Notes under the pieces: generated by a model | The model's database searches: none | Seen by the model: only the letters and a program-made list of their open reading frames with translations | Told to the model about the DNA's origin: nothing | Made by a program: the position numbers and the translations under genes | Origin: Crotophaga sulcirostris | Lineage: Eukaryota > Chordata > Aves > Cuculiformes > Crotophagidae | DNA length: 64,000 nucleotides | Assembly: GCA_013397455.1 (NCBI GenBank) | Contig: VYZB01000135.1 | Span: 1,148,703 to 1,212,702, forward strand | Reading direction: 5' to 3' | Shown here: positions 13,485-26,400 of the stretch, in pieces | Layout: every line of letters begins with the position of its first letter | How positions within the stretch are numbered: the stretch's first letter is position 1

Positions 13485-16400
13485 GTGAGACAAAATTCTA
13501 CTATGTTTACAGGGGTAAATGCTGAAAAACTCTGTTCTGACCCTTGGAGATTTACATATATTCCTGAGAATATGGGTTTTGGTCTTCTGTATTTGTTTTT
13601 TTGTGTACCAAAATTCAGTTAAAAATAATTTTGAAAATAATAATGCATTTATTCTCTTGGCCAACTTGCTGATTTTTAAAATCCTGTTTCACAATCTCTC
13701 CGCACGTATAGTTTTTATTTGGAACATACTGGGTTTACAGTTTGAATATAAAATGCTGCTTCTATTCCATTTGATTTGGCATGACCAACATTTAAAATCT
13801 AAATGTAAAGAATAGTGTTGATCCATTTTTAAGCATTTTCAAATTCTACCGCACTTCTTGGATAATTTATTGTAGTAGCATTTTACAGTCAGGTAAGCTC
13901 TGCTTTTGTGCTAGAGTCTGACAGTTTAATCAAGATACAAATTTAGAAACAAATCAGTGCTGTCTTTTATATAGTGCCTCTAAATCCATGGTAATTGGTA
14001 CCAGACCTTGGTAAAAGGCAAGGATCGCCGTTTCATGCTACCAATACCAGTGGGTGTTGCTCCACAGCTGCATCATATAAGAGAAGATGCAGGAAAAATT
14101 AAAGGATCCCCACATGCATTTTTCTGTAATATACCTTTTCCAGAGTACGAGGTTGATGGAAAATTCCCTTGAATTCAGTGTGTTGGTTTGCTGTAAATAG
14201 TGCCATATGTTCTGTGTGCTCCAATTCTTACCCTTTGATACTACTGGACGACTTTTGAGTCAGCTGTCTTTGTAGTTTTGAAACATTTTAAAAAACCTAA
14301 AAAGCCTGTATGGAATAAAATCGGAACAAGGATGGTAGCATAAAAGTGTTGCTGGTGCATTTGGGTTATATTGATGTAAACTGACCTCTCTACAAAGGGC
14401 TTTTCTGGGTAGTTCTGTTGCATCAGAACATACCTTGCAATATGAGCTGCAGCACAGGTTATGTTTTTGCTCTCTCTGCATTTTGAGGATTCATGCTCAG
14501 CCAGAGCATATACAAGCTATAGACTGAGGCTGTACGCTCTGGCAGCACAGATGGAGTATTCTGTCATTAGGACTGTTTGTTGCCTGTTGGAACACACAGC
14601 ATATTTCTACCGTGGCATCAACAGTTTCTAAGAACTGAGGTCAAAATAAACAGGTTGCAGTTGGATACAGGAACAGTCTGGGAAACAACTTAAAATTCTC
14701 TGCTTCGGCATAAGCATATTCCTAGGTACGTGGGTAAAAAAACATTTTTATAGCAAGGGCTCATCTTAGTTTACACTAATGTACACACGTTAGCATAGAT
14801 TTGCAGGGATACAGTTAGTAAGTTTTCTGTGGGTATTGACATATGCAAAATTGACCTTATTTTAAATAAATAAGCAAATTTGAGCACAATAATCTTGTAC
14901 TATTTCTCCCAGTTTTTGTAGTACTTTAGAAAAGTGAAAGCGATGTCATTGTGCATGTTTAAAAAAAATACATATTTTAATTAGGCTTCAGTCTTCTCTG
15001 CAAGCGTGGACGTCACTAATTGCACTGATTCCTGCAGTCCCTTTGAAGTTGATAGGATTCTTTACAGGAGTACAGCTCAAGCGCTGACAGACAAGCTCTG
15101 GCAAACCTCCTTGAAGTGGTTTAAGTTGCTACTGCCCCAAACTCCCTGCTCCACCTTTTTAGCAGAGATTAGTGCTCCCTCAGCAGAATCTGCAGAAGGG
15201 AACGTGTGCCTACTCCTTAGCCTCTTCATTGCAAAAGCCACAGGTTCAGCTCAAACGCTTCAAAATGCATGAGTTTCTGCTAAGCTGCTGGAGCATGTCT
15301 CAGGTCTGCGTTTGCTGATTCAGCAGGGAGAACCGTAATTTCTAGCTGCTATGTGGAGCAAACTGCTGGGAAAAGTGACTTACATGTGTGATGTCAGTGC
15401 CTCTTCCATCATTGGTAAGTATTTACAGAATCAGCCCACGTATAGGCTCAAATTCCAGGTGAAATCCTGGCCCCAGAGAGGTGAGTAGAGTTTCGACCTG
15501 GGATATCAGTGCAACTTGTAGTGTTTAAAAAGTCAGCAAATTTCTACATAACAGGACAAATACTTGTTATGATTTTGGCTTGAACCGAGATGTAAATAGA
15601 TTTGCTTCCTGACAGACCAGCGACAGTCACTTCGAAAGGCTTACTCATATTTCCCTAGTCCCAGTTCATTTACAGTTAATGTAACTCTCCTGTTTGTTGA
15701 ACTGCAAATACATAAATGCACAGCAAGCTGCTAGAAGTCAGAAAATGTTCTCATGGGGCTTTTTTTTTGGTGGGAGGGTTAAATGTAACTCAAGTTTCAG
15801 TGGTTGAAGCTAAAAAATGTTTATTTTTTCATTTTCAGAAATGAAACGTTATTGAGCTGTATGTCATTTATAATAGTAGATAGCTAATATGGATATGTGT
15901 GGTGGCAGTAGTGAAAAGAGGTGTTCAGAGAATGAAGAAAATTTATGAGACTAAACTGGAAAGATGTGTTTAATTCTTAAAAAGAAAGCCTCCTCAAATT
16001 CTTCACTGCTACCAGTTTACTGCTATTGCCATTCTTTCTTCCCATGTTAGGAGGAATTCAGCAGGTCCTTATTACAATGAGACTAATAACACTGTCATCC
16101 CTTCTTGTCTTCTGTGTTCTCCTTCCACCACAGTGAGAGGGAGAGAGCTCTGCTAGAAAACTTTTTTTATGGGCTGATCTTTTTGTCTTCACCATATCTT
16201 CTTTGTTCTTGTTGCTCTTCTCCACACACTGTGTATGTGACAATGGGTTCTTTCTGTCCGTTACAATGACAAGTCTTGTACATCCTTCTTCATCCTAACC
16301 CACCATCTCTTTCCTGCTCACAACAGCTTCTGAGTCCCAGGCTCTTTGCTGACTGTGAATACAGCATGGAACACTGCCCTCCCCCACTTCTTTTGAGTTG

Positions 16401-17680
16401 GCGCTCAGAGCCCACCACAGATGGTCTGTACCTCATACATAATAAGGATTTATGTTTTTTTCTTCTGAGGCAGGTTTCTATGGATGACATAGGCAGACAT
16501 TCTGGCAAGCTTAGACCTCTGTTTTTATATTTTTTTCCTGAGTGAGCCTTGGGGGACTTGTTTGCCATAGATTGGAACTCCTTAATAGCTATGGAGCTCG
16601 GTAATATCTTGGTGCCAGAAGTAGGAACCTGCTTTGTTGGCTGGATCCTTTCTTAGGAGAAAATTATATACATTAGCTAAATGAAGTTAGGGCACAGCTG
16701 GACAAGCAAAAGAAATGAAGCAAAAGCACTTCAGGAATCAATGAAAATTGGTTGCTTTAGGAAGATGGTCTTCTAACAGAAGCATAGCAGGTTTGTCGTA
16801 ACTGTGTTTAGAAGTACTGTGGGGTGGCCTGTTATACCCGTATATACCTTACTACTCCTAGTAAGTTTTTTCAGTGAGTTCACGCTGCACTTTTTTTCAA
16901 CTTGAATAATAAACTCTGTGTGCAAAAATGTACTAAGAACCTTACATGAGAACCAAACAAGCACTTTCAAATGTCAGAGGAGCTTTAGGTAGCTCATCAC
17001 TATTGCTTCCCAGTTCCTTTGTATATCGTTGCATTTGTGTTTTCACACTCTGTGTTATAGTAGTCATAAGAACAGGTACATGTGTGGAGATTTATTTCAT
17101 GGATCTTGCTGGGCATGTGCTTTGATTTTCTGCTGTGTGGAAGCTGCCTGCCTGCACAGAACTGTTCTTGATCTCAGCAGTGTGCTTTGGGAGCTGAAAA
17201 AGTGGAACATATGCAGGAAAAAAATAATGGAGATATGTTATACCAGCAGCTTTAGCAGGAGGTTCGACCCCCATGAGAAAAGATATGCCAAGGTCAGATA
17301 GGGGGTTGTATTTCTTGAGAAGACAGGGGAAAAATGTCCGGAACTAAGCTGTATTTTGTTCATGATGAGAATTTTTTAACAGATATTTCGTTCCTTCTCT
17401 GTTTTGCATGTTACTCATAACACAGTAGCAATTACAGTCCAGAATCAACTCATGGGTTTCAGAATATTTGCTAAAATATTTTGGGATTCAAGTGCCTAAA
17501 AGAATAGTTGGCTCTTGGAGGGAGAAAAAAACAACAAAAACCACTGGTGTCAGATAAGATGCTCTTTGGGGCCTGAAGGGTGCTGGAATAAGGGCTCTAA
17601 GGAGTGAAGAGAGCAAACAAAATTGTCTGGGAAGAGTCTAGGTCCAGAAAACGTGCCAGTTGGGCAGCAGTGATCGGCAA
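13485..17680. other. Non-coding DNA with one old repeat trace
   Basis: No gene is recognised. A trace of the TTGAAGTCAATGG-core repeat lies at about 15031-15078 (CTGCAGTCC, then TTTGAAGTTGATAGGA, then TTTACAGGAGTACAG). A further AAATCCTGGCCCC-type piece at about 15460-15475 may belong to the same class of old repeat. Open frames at 15006-15272 and 16276-16568 lack any recognisable domain and are treated as chance. Confidence 0.5.
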
Positions 17681-18330
17681 CACAGAATGATCATAGCATC
17701 ATCCTTCAGGTTGGAAGGGATGTCAGGAGGTGTCTAGTCCAACCTCCTCCTCAAAGCGGGGTCAACTGTGAGGTTAGACCAGGTTGCTCAGGGTTTCATC
17801 CATTTGGGTCATGAAAGCCTCCAAGCATGGAGACTGTGCAACCTCTGTGTGCAGCCTCTGCTGTTGCTTGACTGACCTCATGGTGGAAAAGTTTTTCCTT
17901 ATTTCTAGCCTGAACCTCCCATATTTCAGCTTATGTCTGTTGTCTCATGTTCTCCCACCACACCCCACTGTGAACAACCTGGCTCTGACTTCTCAGTAAC
18001 CACCCCCTCAGGTATGGAAAGCCTATCGCCAAAGCCTTCTCCCCTCCAGGCTGAGCAAGCTCAGTTCCCTTGGCCTCTTCTCAGAGGGCTAATGCTCCAG
18101 CTCTGACTGTCTTGGAGGTCCTCCTCCTTAATTTGTCTGCGTTGCAGTAGCTCTCAGCAAGCTGATGCATGATGCAGGAGGCACTGCTGGGGTTATCATA
18201 TGCAGGTCCCTGTGATGGTCGTAGCCAGGATAGGGTTGGTGGCTGCATGTAAGGCACACTGCTCTTGCCAAGCACATCTAAGGTACGTGGATATTTTTGC
18301 TGACCATCAGCTAGAAGCACTGCCAGGAGC
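17681..18330 (-). mobile_element. CR1 LINE fragment, 3' part, inverted
   Basis: The start of this segment carries the reverse complement of a CR1 3' end: a short ACACAGAATGATCATAG-type tail, then GGTTGGAAGGGA, a degenerate middle and TCTAGTCCAACCTCC. The similarity continues through characteristic CR1 stretches such as GGAAAAGTTTTTCCTTATTTC, CCTCCAGGCTGAGCAAGC and CAGTTCCCTTGGCCTCTTCTC, and more weakly through CCAGGATAGGGTTGG and GGCACACTGCTCTTG to about 18330. The element is therefore on the minus strand with its 3' end at the left. It is 5'-truncated, has internal deletions and is moderately diverged. Small open frames within it (17784-17999, 18081-18320) are not genes. Confidence 0.85.
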
Positions 18331-20275
18331 TGTTGCTTTTGGCTGGCCTGGCCTTGGCCTTCACAGCAGATTCCTGGGTCAGTGATGTGGCGTTACTTAT
18401 TTCAGGTATTAATTTAGAAAAATATTAGCCTGGATTAGAAAATTCTAACATAGTTTAAATGCTATAAGATGTTAAATGCTGTAGAGTTTCTTTTGCTTTG
18501 CTGGGTGTTTTTTGAGCTGCTGGGATATTAGTCTTAGAAATTGTTGACTGTCTTGTAATTGCATAACTGCAGGATCCAGGGCTTTTCGACCAACACTGAA
18601 TATCATGAAATTTGTGATTTGATTTTAAAATTAAGCAACATTGATAGGATCAAGAGTCTGTTGCTTTTGTAAAGCAAATGTTCATCTTACAAGGTTTTTT
18701 TTCAAATAGTGAACCATGTCTGTTAAGTTCTAAAATGATAGCTGCTATTACGTGCTCATCTGCTTGGCACAGTAATTAAAGTATACATTAATGCTCTAAG
18801 ACACGCGTTTAGAAGTATGCATTGAAATTAATCATCCTGCCACTATATAAATTGCTTGCTGAGTACAATGGCATATATGTTTCCAGAGAAAGTTGTATGT
18901 TTGTGTATTCTATGTGAGTACAGTTAAATTTAATATTTCACATGATTTTTTTAAATATATTTTAAAATGTAAAAATAAATGTAATTTTTTAAAAATATAT
19001 GTGGGGCTGTATTTACGTATTTAACCTGTCCTGGACCAGTATTTTTAGAAGTGAATCTTGCACTGGTAATAACCACTTAAGTTTATATTGCACAAGGAAT
19101 CTTTGAGTCCTCCACAAGCATCTGTGTGAGCAGGGCAACAGGAATTCCTTTCTCTGCAATATCTGAGTCCTGTGAGAGAACTGATTTCCACGTTCACGCT
19201 GTAGATGGGGATGAGTCTCTTGCAGCACACCAGGCCTGGCCCCTCTCTCACAAACTGCAGAATAGATTTTTACCAGGAGACGAGCTTTGTGGAGAAGGCC
19301 CTTCTCTAGCTAAAAAGTATGATAATTCTTCAGCTGTTAAGAAGTTTTATCTCAGATTTGAGGTTGCGGTGTTGATTCCATCTCTGGCTTCCTGAACACT
19401 ACATAGTGAGCTCAGGAAATCTCCAGTGTGAATTTACAGGCTGTTCAGTTAGGAAGCGAGGTACTACCACTGTTGGTAGCACAGCTGCTCTTCATACTAG
19501 AAAACCTTTGTAATAAATAATCCGCAAGATATTTGAGAAACTCTTCTGTTACTCCTGTACTGGACGATTCATCAGATCAGGTTTACTCTGTTATTTTACA
19601 GACTACGTGACTTGTAAGTCAAAAAGCAGGTGTCTGTCCTTTTCACATCGCCGAAATGTATGCAGCGTACAGTTCAAAACAATACTGCTGTCCTGCTTTA
19701 CAATGCAGATAACTTCTTTTCTTTTACAGTTTGTCCGACTGTATAGAGAGCAGTTGGAAATATATGTGCACACTGCTCGATCTGTTGCTTTTTCTTCGTG
19801 GTATGGTGCAGCGACCAGACAAAGAGTGTTGTTCTGTGCAGTGCAATCACAAAGCGAGTGGATTAAAATAGAGGAGTATCTAGCAAGATGTTGATAAAAA
19901 GGACACAAAAAGAAATCATTGTATGGGGAACTGTTTGAGAATTGTTGCCCTTGCAAAGTTAAAGTGTGTGATGAAAAAATGTCTTGCTTTTCCCTACCTA
20001 CAATCTGATACAGGACCTAATTTTTAAAAATGGATGTTTCTGTAAAACTTGGATTTTTAGACTTGCACTCCTCTACGTACCTCTTTGTGTGTTTGAGATC
20101 TAAATGCAGCATTCAGGCATCCTTTGTTTTACAGCTGATATTGATGGTCCTGCTGAAGAGTTACTAAAGCAGAAAAAAGAAAACCCATACAGACATTTGC
20201 TACCTCAGTTAATACATATTTACATGTTTCTGCATGGTGAAAGATTTTCTCTTTTTTTTTAAATTATTTTTTCAG
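18331..20275. other. Non-coding DNA; open frames on both strands near 19.6-19.9 kb
   Basis: Nothing is recognised as a gene. At 19603-19956 both strands are open for roughly 95-117 codons, and an acceptor-like TTCTTTTCTTTTACAG precedes 19735. No good donor follows on the plus strand. A second acceptor-like site (TTGTTTTACAG) lies just before about 20135. I cannot assemble these into a gene. Confidence 0.4.
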
Positions 20276-20461
20276 TGTACCAGCCTGGATGTCGTCTCCC
20301 TGTAAGGTGTGTGAAATTTACAGCAGAAGAATTACAGTTTTGCACTGAAAAAGCTCTTTCTCATCTGAACCGTCATTCAAAATGCAGGAAGAAAGTAGCT
20401 GCAGAGACGTTTGCTATCACATCATCTGCAGGACTCCTAGAAGATTCTTATGAAACCTAGG
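20276..20461 (+). other. Candidate exon, 186 bp
   Basis: A long T-rich acceptor (AAATTATTTTTTCAG) ends at 20275 and a donor, CTAGG|GTAAGA, lies at 20461/20462. One frame is open for about 60 codons, with a basic, Cys-containing stretch (SHLNRHSKCRKK) about two-thirds of the way along, and ends with TAG directly at the donor. A stop so close to a donor fits a non-coding exon, or a frame open by chance, better than an internal coding exon. No homologous family is recognised. Confidence 0.25.
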
Positions 20462-23400
20462 GTAAGATTTAAAAAACCCTGAACAACTTAGTTGTAAAGT
20501 AGAAGCTGATATAAAGCATGAAGGTGTAATTCAAGGGCGGAGTAGAAAATACTGTTTGTGGATTGGCCTCAGTGCTGAAATGTCTACAGAAGCAATTTCA
20601 TGTAAGAAATTTTAATGCAATATTTGTTCATACGATGAAAACAGAAACAATAAGAGCAAGATTAATACGAGGATTAAATATAGATATATGGATAATTATT
20701 TGCTATTCAAAAAAGAAAACATGTATTGTTTTCTTTATTTTTTGTAGTATATGCCAAAGAAATGTTTAACTATGAAAAGTAAGTTTTAGTGTAAGTATGG
20801 AAAGTTTGAATTACTAAGTAGGCCAATATATTTTGGATTGCTTAGCTGCTGAGAAATAACTGAAATATTTGCACTGTATACAGTTAGTGTTGTTGCCTTG
20901 TTCTTTTGCTTTGTATTCAGCAGTGGTATCCATTATCTTATATTTGGTGAATTAAATCCTTCTAGTTCATTTACTTATTGCTATAACAATTTAGTGCAGT
21001 TAGTTGGGGTGTTGTCAGGATACCTTCTCGGTGTCTGTAGTTGTAGTATTTTATATACAGAGCATATTCCAAGAGATATCAGTATTTTCTCGTATCATGA
21101 ATCTTTTTCTCCTGCTTCCATTTCAGGTCATATATATAACCAAAATTCATGCCAAAGACCTTGTTATCTAAATGTGTATTAGATACAGTTCTTCATATTG
21201 CAGGTGTTTACATTCATGATAATATAAAATGCTTCTTATGGCAAATAATGGCATGCTGACTTTATAGCCTTAGGAATTTGGCCAGGCAATACAATTTATT
21301 TTCATTTGTTTATAGTCAGAGAAGTTCATAATTACGCAGTAACGGGCATAAACAGCAGCCTTTCCATCTCATCTTTCTTGTTAACATCAAAGAGAAAATT
21401 TGTGGTGGAAAATGTAGCAGTTGGTAGTAAGTGTGTGAGAATCAATACCATGCAGATTTTTTATTATTATTATTTTGAATCTGGTTATCCTCTTTCCTCC
21501 TATCATCTGTATATCTACAATAAATGAAAAACATGCATGCATATTTTTTTTTTTTCATTCCAAACACAGTAGATAAAAAGGATAGCTATGCACTGGTACC
21601 ACTTTCTGTGCACGCCCCAGACCACCAGAGGTATTAATGAAAATGTGCAAAGACTTATATAACCATTACATCAGCATCTTATTTCTAGAAATGTCTCATG
21701 TAAATTCCCCTTTGCTGATGAATCCATTGCACTGATCTGTAGCCTGCGTGGTCCAACTATGTATTAAATGAGGAACATGATAAAGCTGAACAGTAATCCT
21801 GACATAGGGTTTTGCATAGGAAAAATATTTGTAAGCAAATATATCTGTGTTTATGCATACATGTATATAAATATATAAAGTGTTTTGGATTTACTGTATC
21901 TGAGGACAAAGCCTAATATGTTTGGGCCTTTTAACTTAAGGGGTTGTGCATCTTTTGTGTCAGTTCTGAGACAGTTGAGATCAGCTGAAGTATCAGTACT
22001 GCGGGGTCACTGGTGTGTAAGAAGGAGAGTTGCCAGCAACAGTTTGTCTAAGGGCCCTTTGAGTCTATGATTTGATTCCTCTCACAGGTTGGACAAAAAT
22101 AGCATGGATTTGTGTACTGTGAAGCCCATTTATCTCTGCAACAACTAGGGACTATGTATATATACTGGAAAGGTACAGGGAGGGGTGTGAGTTTCTAGGC
22201 CTTAAAATTATTATGTAATGACTTTCATTGATAAAATGTTACCGGTTTGCTGATTTTTCTTTAGGTTTATGTCTTGAGTTATGTGCCAGTAGTGTTAAAA
22301 GCTGATTTGATTGTCTGTATATTTTACACTAAATTTAAAACATAAATAGCTCATCATAAGTATCTTCTTATAAAAAATGGAGAGAAGGAAAATCAGTCTA
22401 GTTAAGAGGTAATTGTTCTAACTGAGAAAATAGTGAGTTATTATTGCTACCTCTGATGTACCTAAGTCTAGTAATACATATATCTTTTTAGGACTAGACC
22501 TCAGTATAAATTGCAAGGTCACAGACTAAATTAAGATCTTCTAAAACTTCATCCTCATGTATTTTTAAGGAAATGGTCTATTCCAAGAACTCCAGTGTAA
22601 GATATCTTGTTAAGGTTAAAGTCTGCAGGTTTAAGTTCACTTTTTGAGGAACAAACACAGTTAACAATAAAATTGGGTAATGCCCAATTTTACAAATGGT
22701 TAATTAAAACAAATTTGTAGTCAAAAGATCTTAAAAAAATACTAGCTTCTCTTTATTGCTATGTTGCTTCACAATTTTCTCAGTAATAATATAGTTTATT
22801 TTGGGAAAACTGACTAGCATTCAATACTCTTCTTACTGTTTCCTCGTTCTGTTGGTTTTTACTTACATATTCATAGGAGGATTTTTTGGAACGTACCTTA
22901 AAGGTCTTTTACTGCCCAATAAACCTTCTTCCAAGTACGGCTGCTCTGCATACTCTCACAGGGAGTAGAAACTATTCTCCTGTGCTTCCCATCTCCTGGA
23001 TATGTGCAGTTGACTTTGTCAACTGATGCTGCATTGCTCCAGATGTAAATAGAAAGAGGAATCAGTAAATCTGGCCTTGTCTTACCTGTTGCAAAATGAA
23101 GCATTTTGAAAACAGTTACAAAGTAAGTTTGCTTATCCTGATTTCTCAGTTTATGGCCCAGGGAGTATGATGTTCCCAAATCCTAAATACCAGCAGAGGG
23201 GAAAGGCTGACCTGGTGCTTGTTAGATTTCTTCAAGTTAATTTACATGTGTTTAGGTGAAGAAAAAGGTTTGATTGTGTGCTAGGGTTTTTTTGTTTGTT
23301 TTTTCTCAGCTGCAGTTTTCTTTGTAATTCCACAAGAAATTTGAATAATTTGAATTTTTCCTACTAAAAACTTCAGATCTGTCAGTGAAAAGCAGGTTCT

Positions 23401-26400
23401 CTTGTACACAAGAGATCTTAACTTGACTGGCGAGAAATTAATAGAGAGGAAGGACAGAGCAGTTGCTCCAATATTAAATGACTCTTGCAAACCTTTCAAA
23501 TCTGGACTTCTTTCCAGTGCACAGGAAATGGCTGATAATCCTATTTTTTTTCAGAGGAGGAATGTGCTGGAATAGAAATACAGTATGTAACATAAAGATT
23601 AAGACATATCCTCAAGTTAGTTAATTAATCAAGAAGATACTGACTTTCTCCATCCACCTAAAATTATAGTAGTAAAGCAGTGAATGTTAATTTTTGGAGA
23701 AGCTGGTTGCCTCATATTTGCACTGTTATCAGTTCTTTAGAATATTGCCAAACTTAAAATATTTGGGATTAACTTGCAGTTCTGAGCATACTGTTCAGAT
23801 ATACTGTGATAGTGAAATTTCATTCAAAACAGTTAGCTTTTTCTGAGAAGAAAGCAGTCTTACTTTTGTTTTTTTTCTAAATTTTAAGGATTTTATGCTT
23901 TAACTTCAACCTTTTTCTATTCAGTCCTCTAAATATAAGTCTTTATTCGTACACTCAGTTGGCTGATTGAATCTCCAACTGAAAAGTGATTGTGATATGA
24001 GTGTATGATCCTTATAATTCAAGCCTTTTTTTACTAGGTTCTAAAAAATATCTACAGGCTTAATAAATACAGCAGTGGTCTTCAGTATGTAGCTCTAGCT
24101 ACATAATTCCTGTGCAAGAGGTCCTGTTAGAAAATGTGGCTTAGCTCTAGCTAAAATTGAAAAAATAAATTTTATTTTTACGATTTAAGGAACAAAAGGA
24201 GCTTGCAAAGAATAGCATAAGAAGGTAATTTAATTCCTTGGGTAACCAGGAGAAAGACAGTAATGTTACTTCATAGAGTATTTCGGGTAAGTCATGATCT
24301 TTCTGTTATTTTGGGATTAGTCATATTCTTTATTTTCCATAACTAATATGTTTTTACAAATTACAAAACAGATTGCTGAACATTTTCATAATCTTGTAAT
24401 ATTATTTGAGTACGTCCACTTATATTATTAATCAATGAAACTGAATTTTTAAACAAACAATGATTAGCATATATGAATTCTCATCATTGGAAGCAACACA
24501 TACCCAGATAAAGCAAAATTTGAGACACGTAGAAATCAAATGAGTTGATATATCCTACGTTTAAAGTGCTAGGAGCATAATTTCTCTGTAGGTGATGAAA
24601 TAAGTGATTTTTCCCACCTACTTTAAAAACCTGTTCTGAATGGAAAGGTTGTTTCTGTAAGAGCCTATGTCCTCTTCATTGGGTATGGTGAGGGCCTGCT
24701 TCTGGGCACCCAGTGTCCAGCAGGTTGAAGTCCCAGGAGGTGACCCGCATACCGGTATTGCTTGGGACTGGAACCAATGCTTGTTAAATTGACTTGGAAG
24801 AGGTGTGCTGCTTTTAACAGGAGAATTTGGGACACCTCTGTCACATGTGTGTTTTCTATGTTCTTGCTTTGGAAAATGCATCGGGAATTATTCTTTCTAA
24901 TAAAAAAAAAAGTTTTTTCATTTCACTGTCAGAAATGAGTATGGCCTAGTTATTAAAAACTATTAAATATATACAAGCAGAAAATAAAAATTAAACCTCA
25001 TCAATGAGATTTTAGTAAAAATGTTGACACTGAAGGAAATAAAGTCATTATGTACTCCACATACATTATTCAGTTCTGAATTTTGAAAAGTCTTGGCGTT
25101 GAAGCTTTGTATTTTTATTTACACCAGCAGCATAGTCACTACAGTTCAGAAGAGCATTAGCAATGTGTGGCTGTTCCTGACAGATGCCACACTGGAGGTC
25201 AAATTACTTGGGTGATGGCTAATAATGTTTTGTATGTGTATATGCAATTGATGACAAAGCATCTCCAACCAACTCTAGTGGAAGCAGAGCTGTATAAATA
25301 TGAAGCATAGAGTCAGTCTTGTGTTTTGGGGCCTAAATCTTTCTATATGGATATATATATTATTTCTAAATTAGACACATTTCAGCTTATTCCTGTTTGG
25401 GCAGGTCTTGAAATAGCAGAATTGCAGATTGACTCCTGTTACCAATTTTTCTATTTTTTTAAATTGTGTCTGCTATAAAAGCTGATTTAGAAATGGAACT
25501 CAGTTGTCTCTTTTTACAAAGTATTGTAATTTGTTAACATCATCATTTTTCATGCATATGTGTTTGTGTGTTTCTTTCTTTATTTACAGAGAGTGGTCAA
25601 AATCAAGGCAGAAAGGGGATGTGAAAAAGATGCCAGTATTCTCATTTGAAATGTTAGCATGACATTTCAGTTCATCAGTGACAGACAAATCTGTTAATAC
25701 AATCTTGTCTTTTTGTTGTATCAGACATTATGTTACTCAGTCTTTGAGCCTCTGTGTGGTTTTGATACTTTGGAGGAAATTAATTATTTTACCAAAAACC
25801 CTAATTTTTTAGTAAATTAAACGCACCTCAGAGAATCAATAAATGGATCTTAAAGGTGCCCGCTGTCTTCTTCCCTGAGAAACAGCCACAATTTTAATTA
25901 CAGTCATTCTGGACTTTGCTTTGTGGGGAGAAATTCCTTTGTTAGCTATTTGGCACACTGTGGGATATACTGTCTTGTTTCTCAAAGTGATTTCTGCTCT
26001 GCCTTGCTGTACTTGAGATGTAGCATTGTATATAGTGCTAAACTGGCCTTGGATACATCCAGTCAAATGGACTGCACAACTGTCATTAACAGTTTAGTCT
26101 CTCATCTAATGATTCTTATGCTCCCAGTGTTTTCTCCACCCACTTTATAGGCATGCTCAGTGATATGACTGGGTGATACGGCAAGTTTTCTTCTCTGTGA
26201 ACAAGTAACAGGTATGAAAGCAGATGCCAACATTCATATTACTGCTGCAGAACACAGATCAGGTGAACTATTAAAGCTGATTTAAAACTCACCATTGAAT
26301 TTCACTGCTTCCTAGAGGTCTGAAACAGTGCTCTCAGATAGTACCCTTAGCACTCACAGCAGCCCAAAGGCTGGTTGGAGTATGGTTGTAATATCTAGAG

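Noticed and set aside
17255..17275. tRNA B-box-like GGTTCGACCCC
   Set aside because: The T-stem does not pair and no A-box, anticodon arm or acceptor stem could be placed around it.
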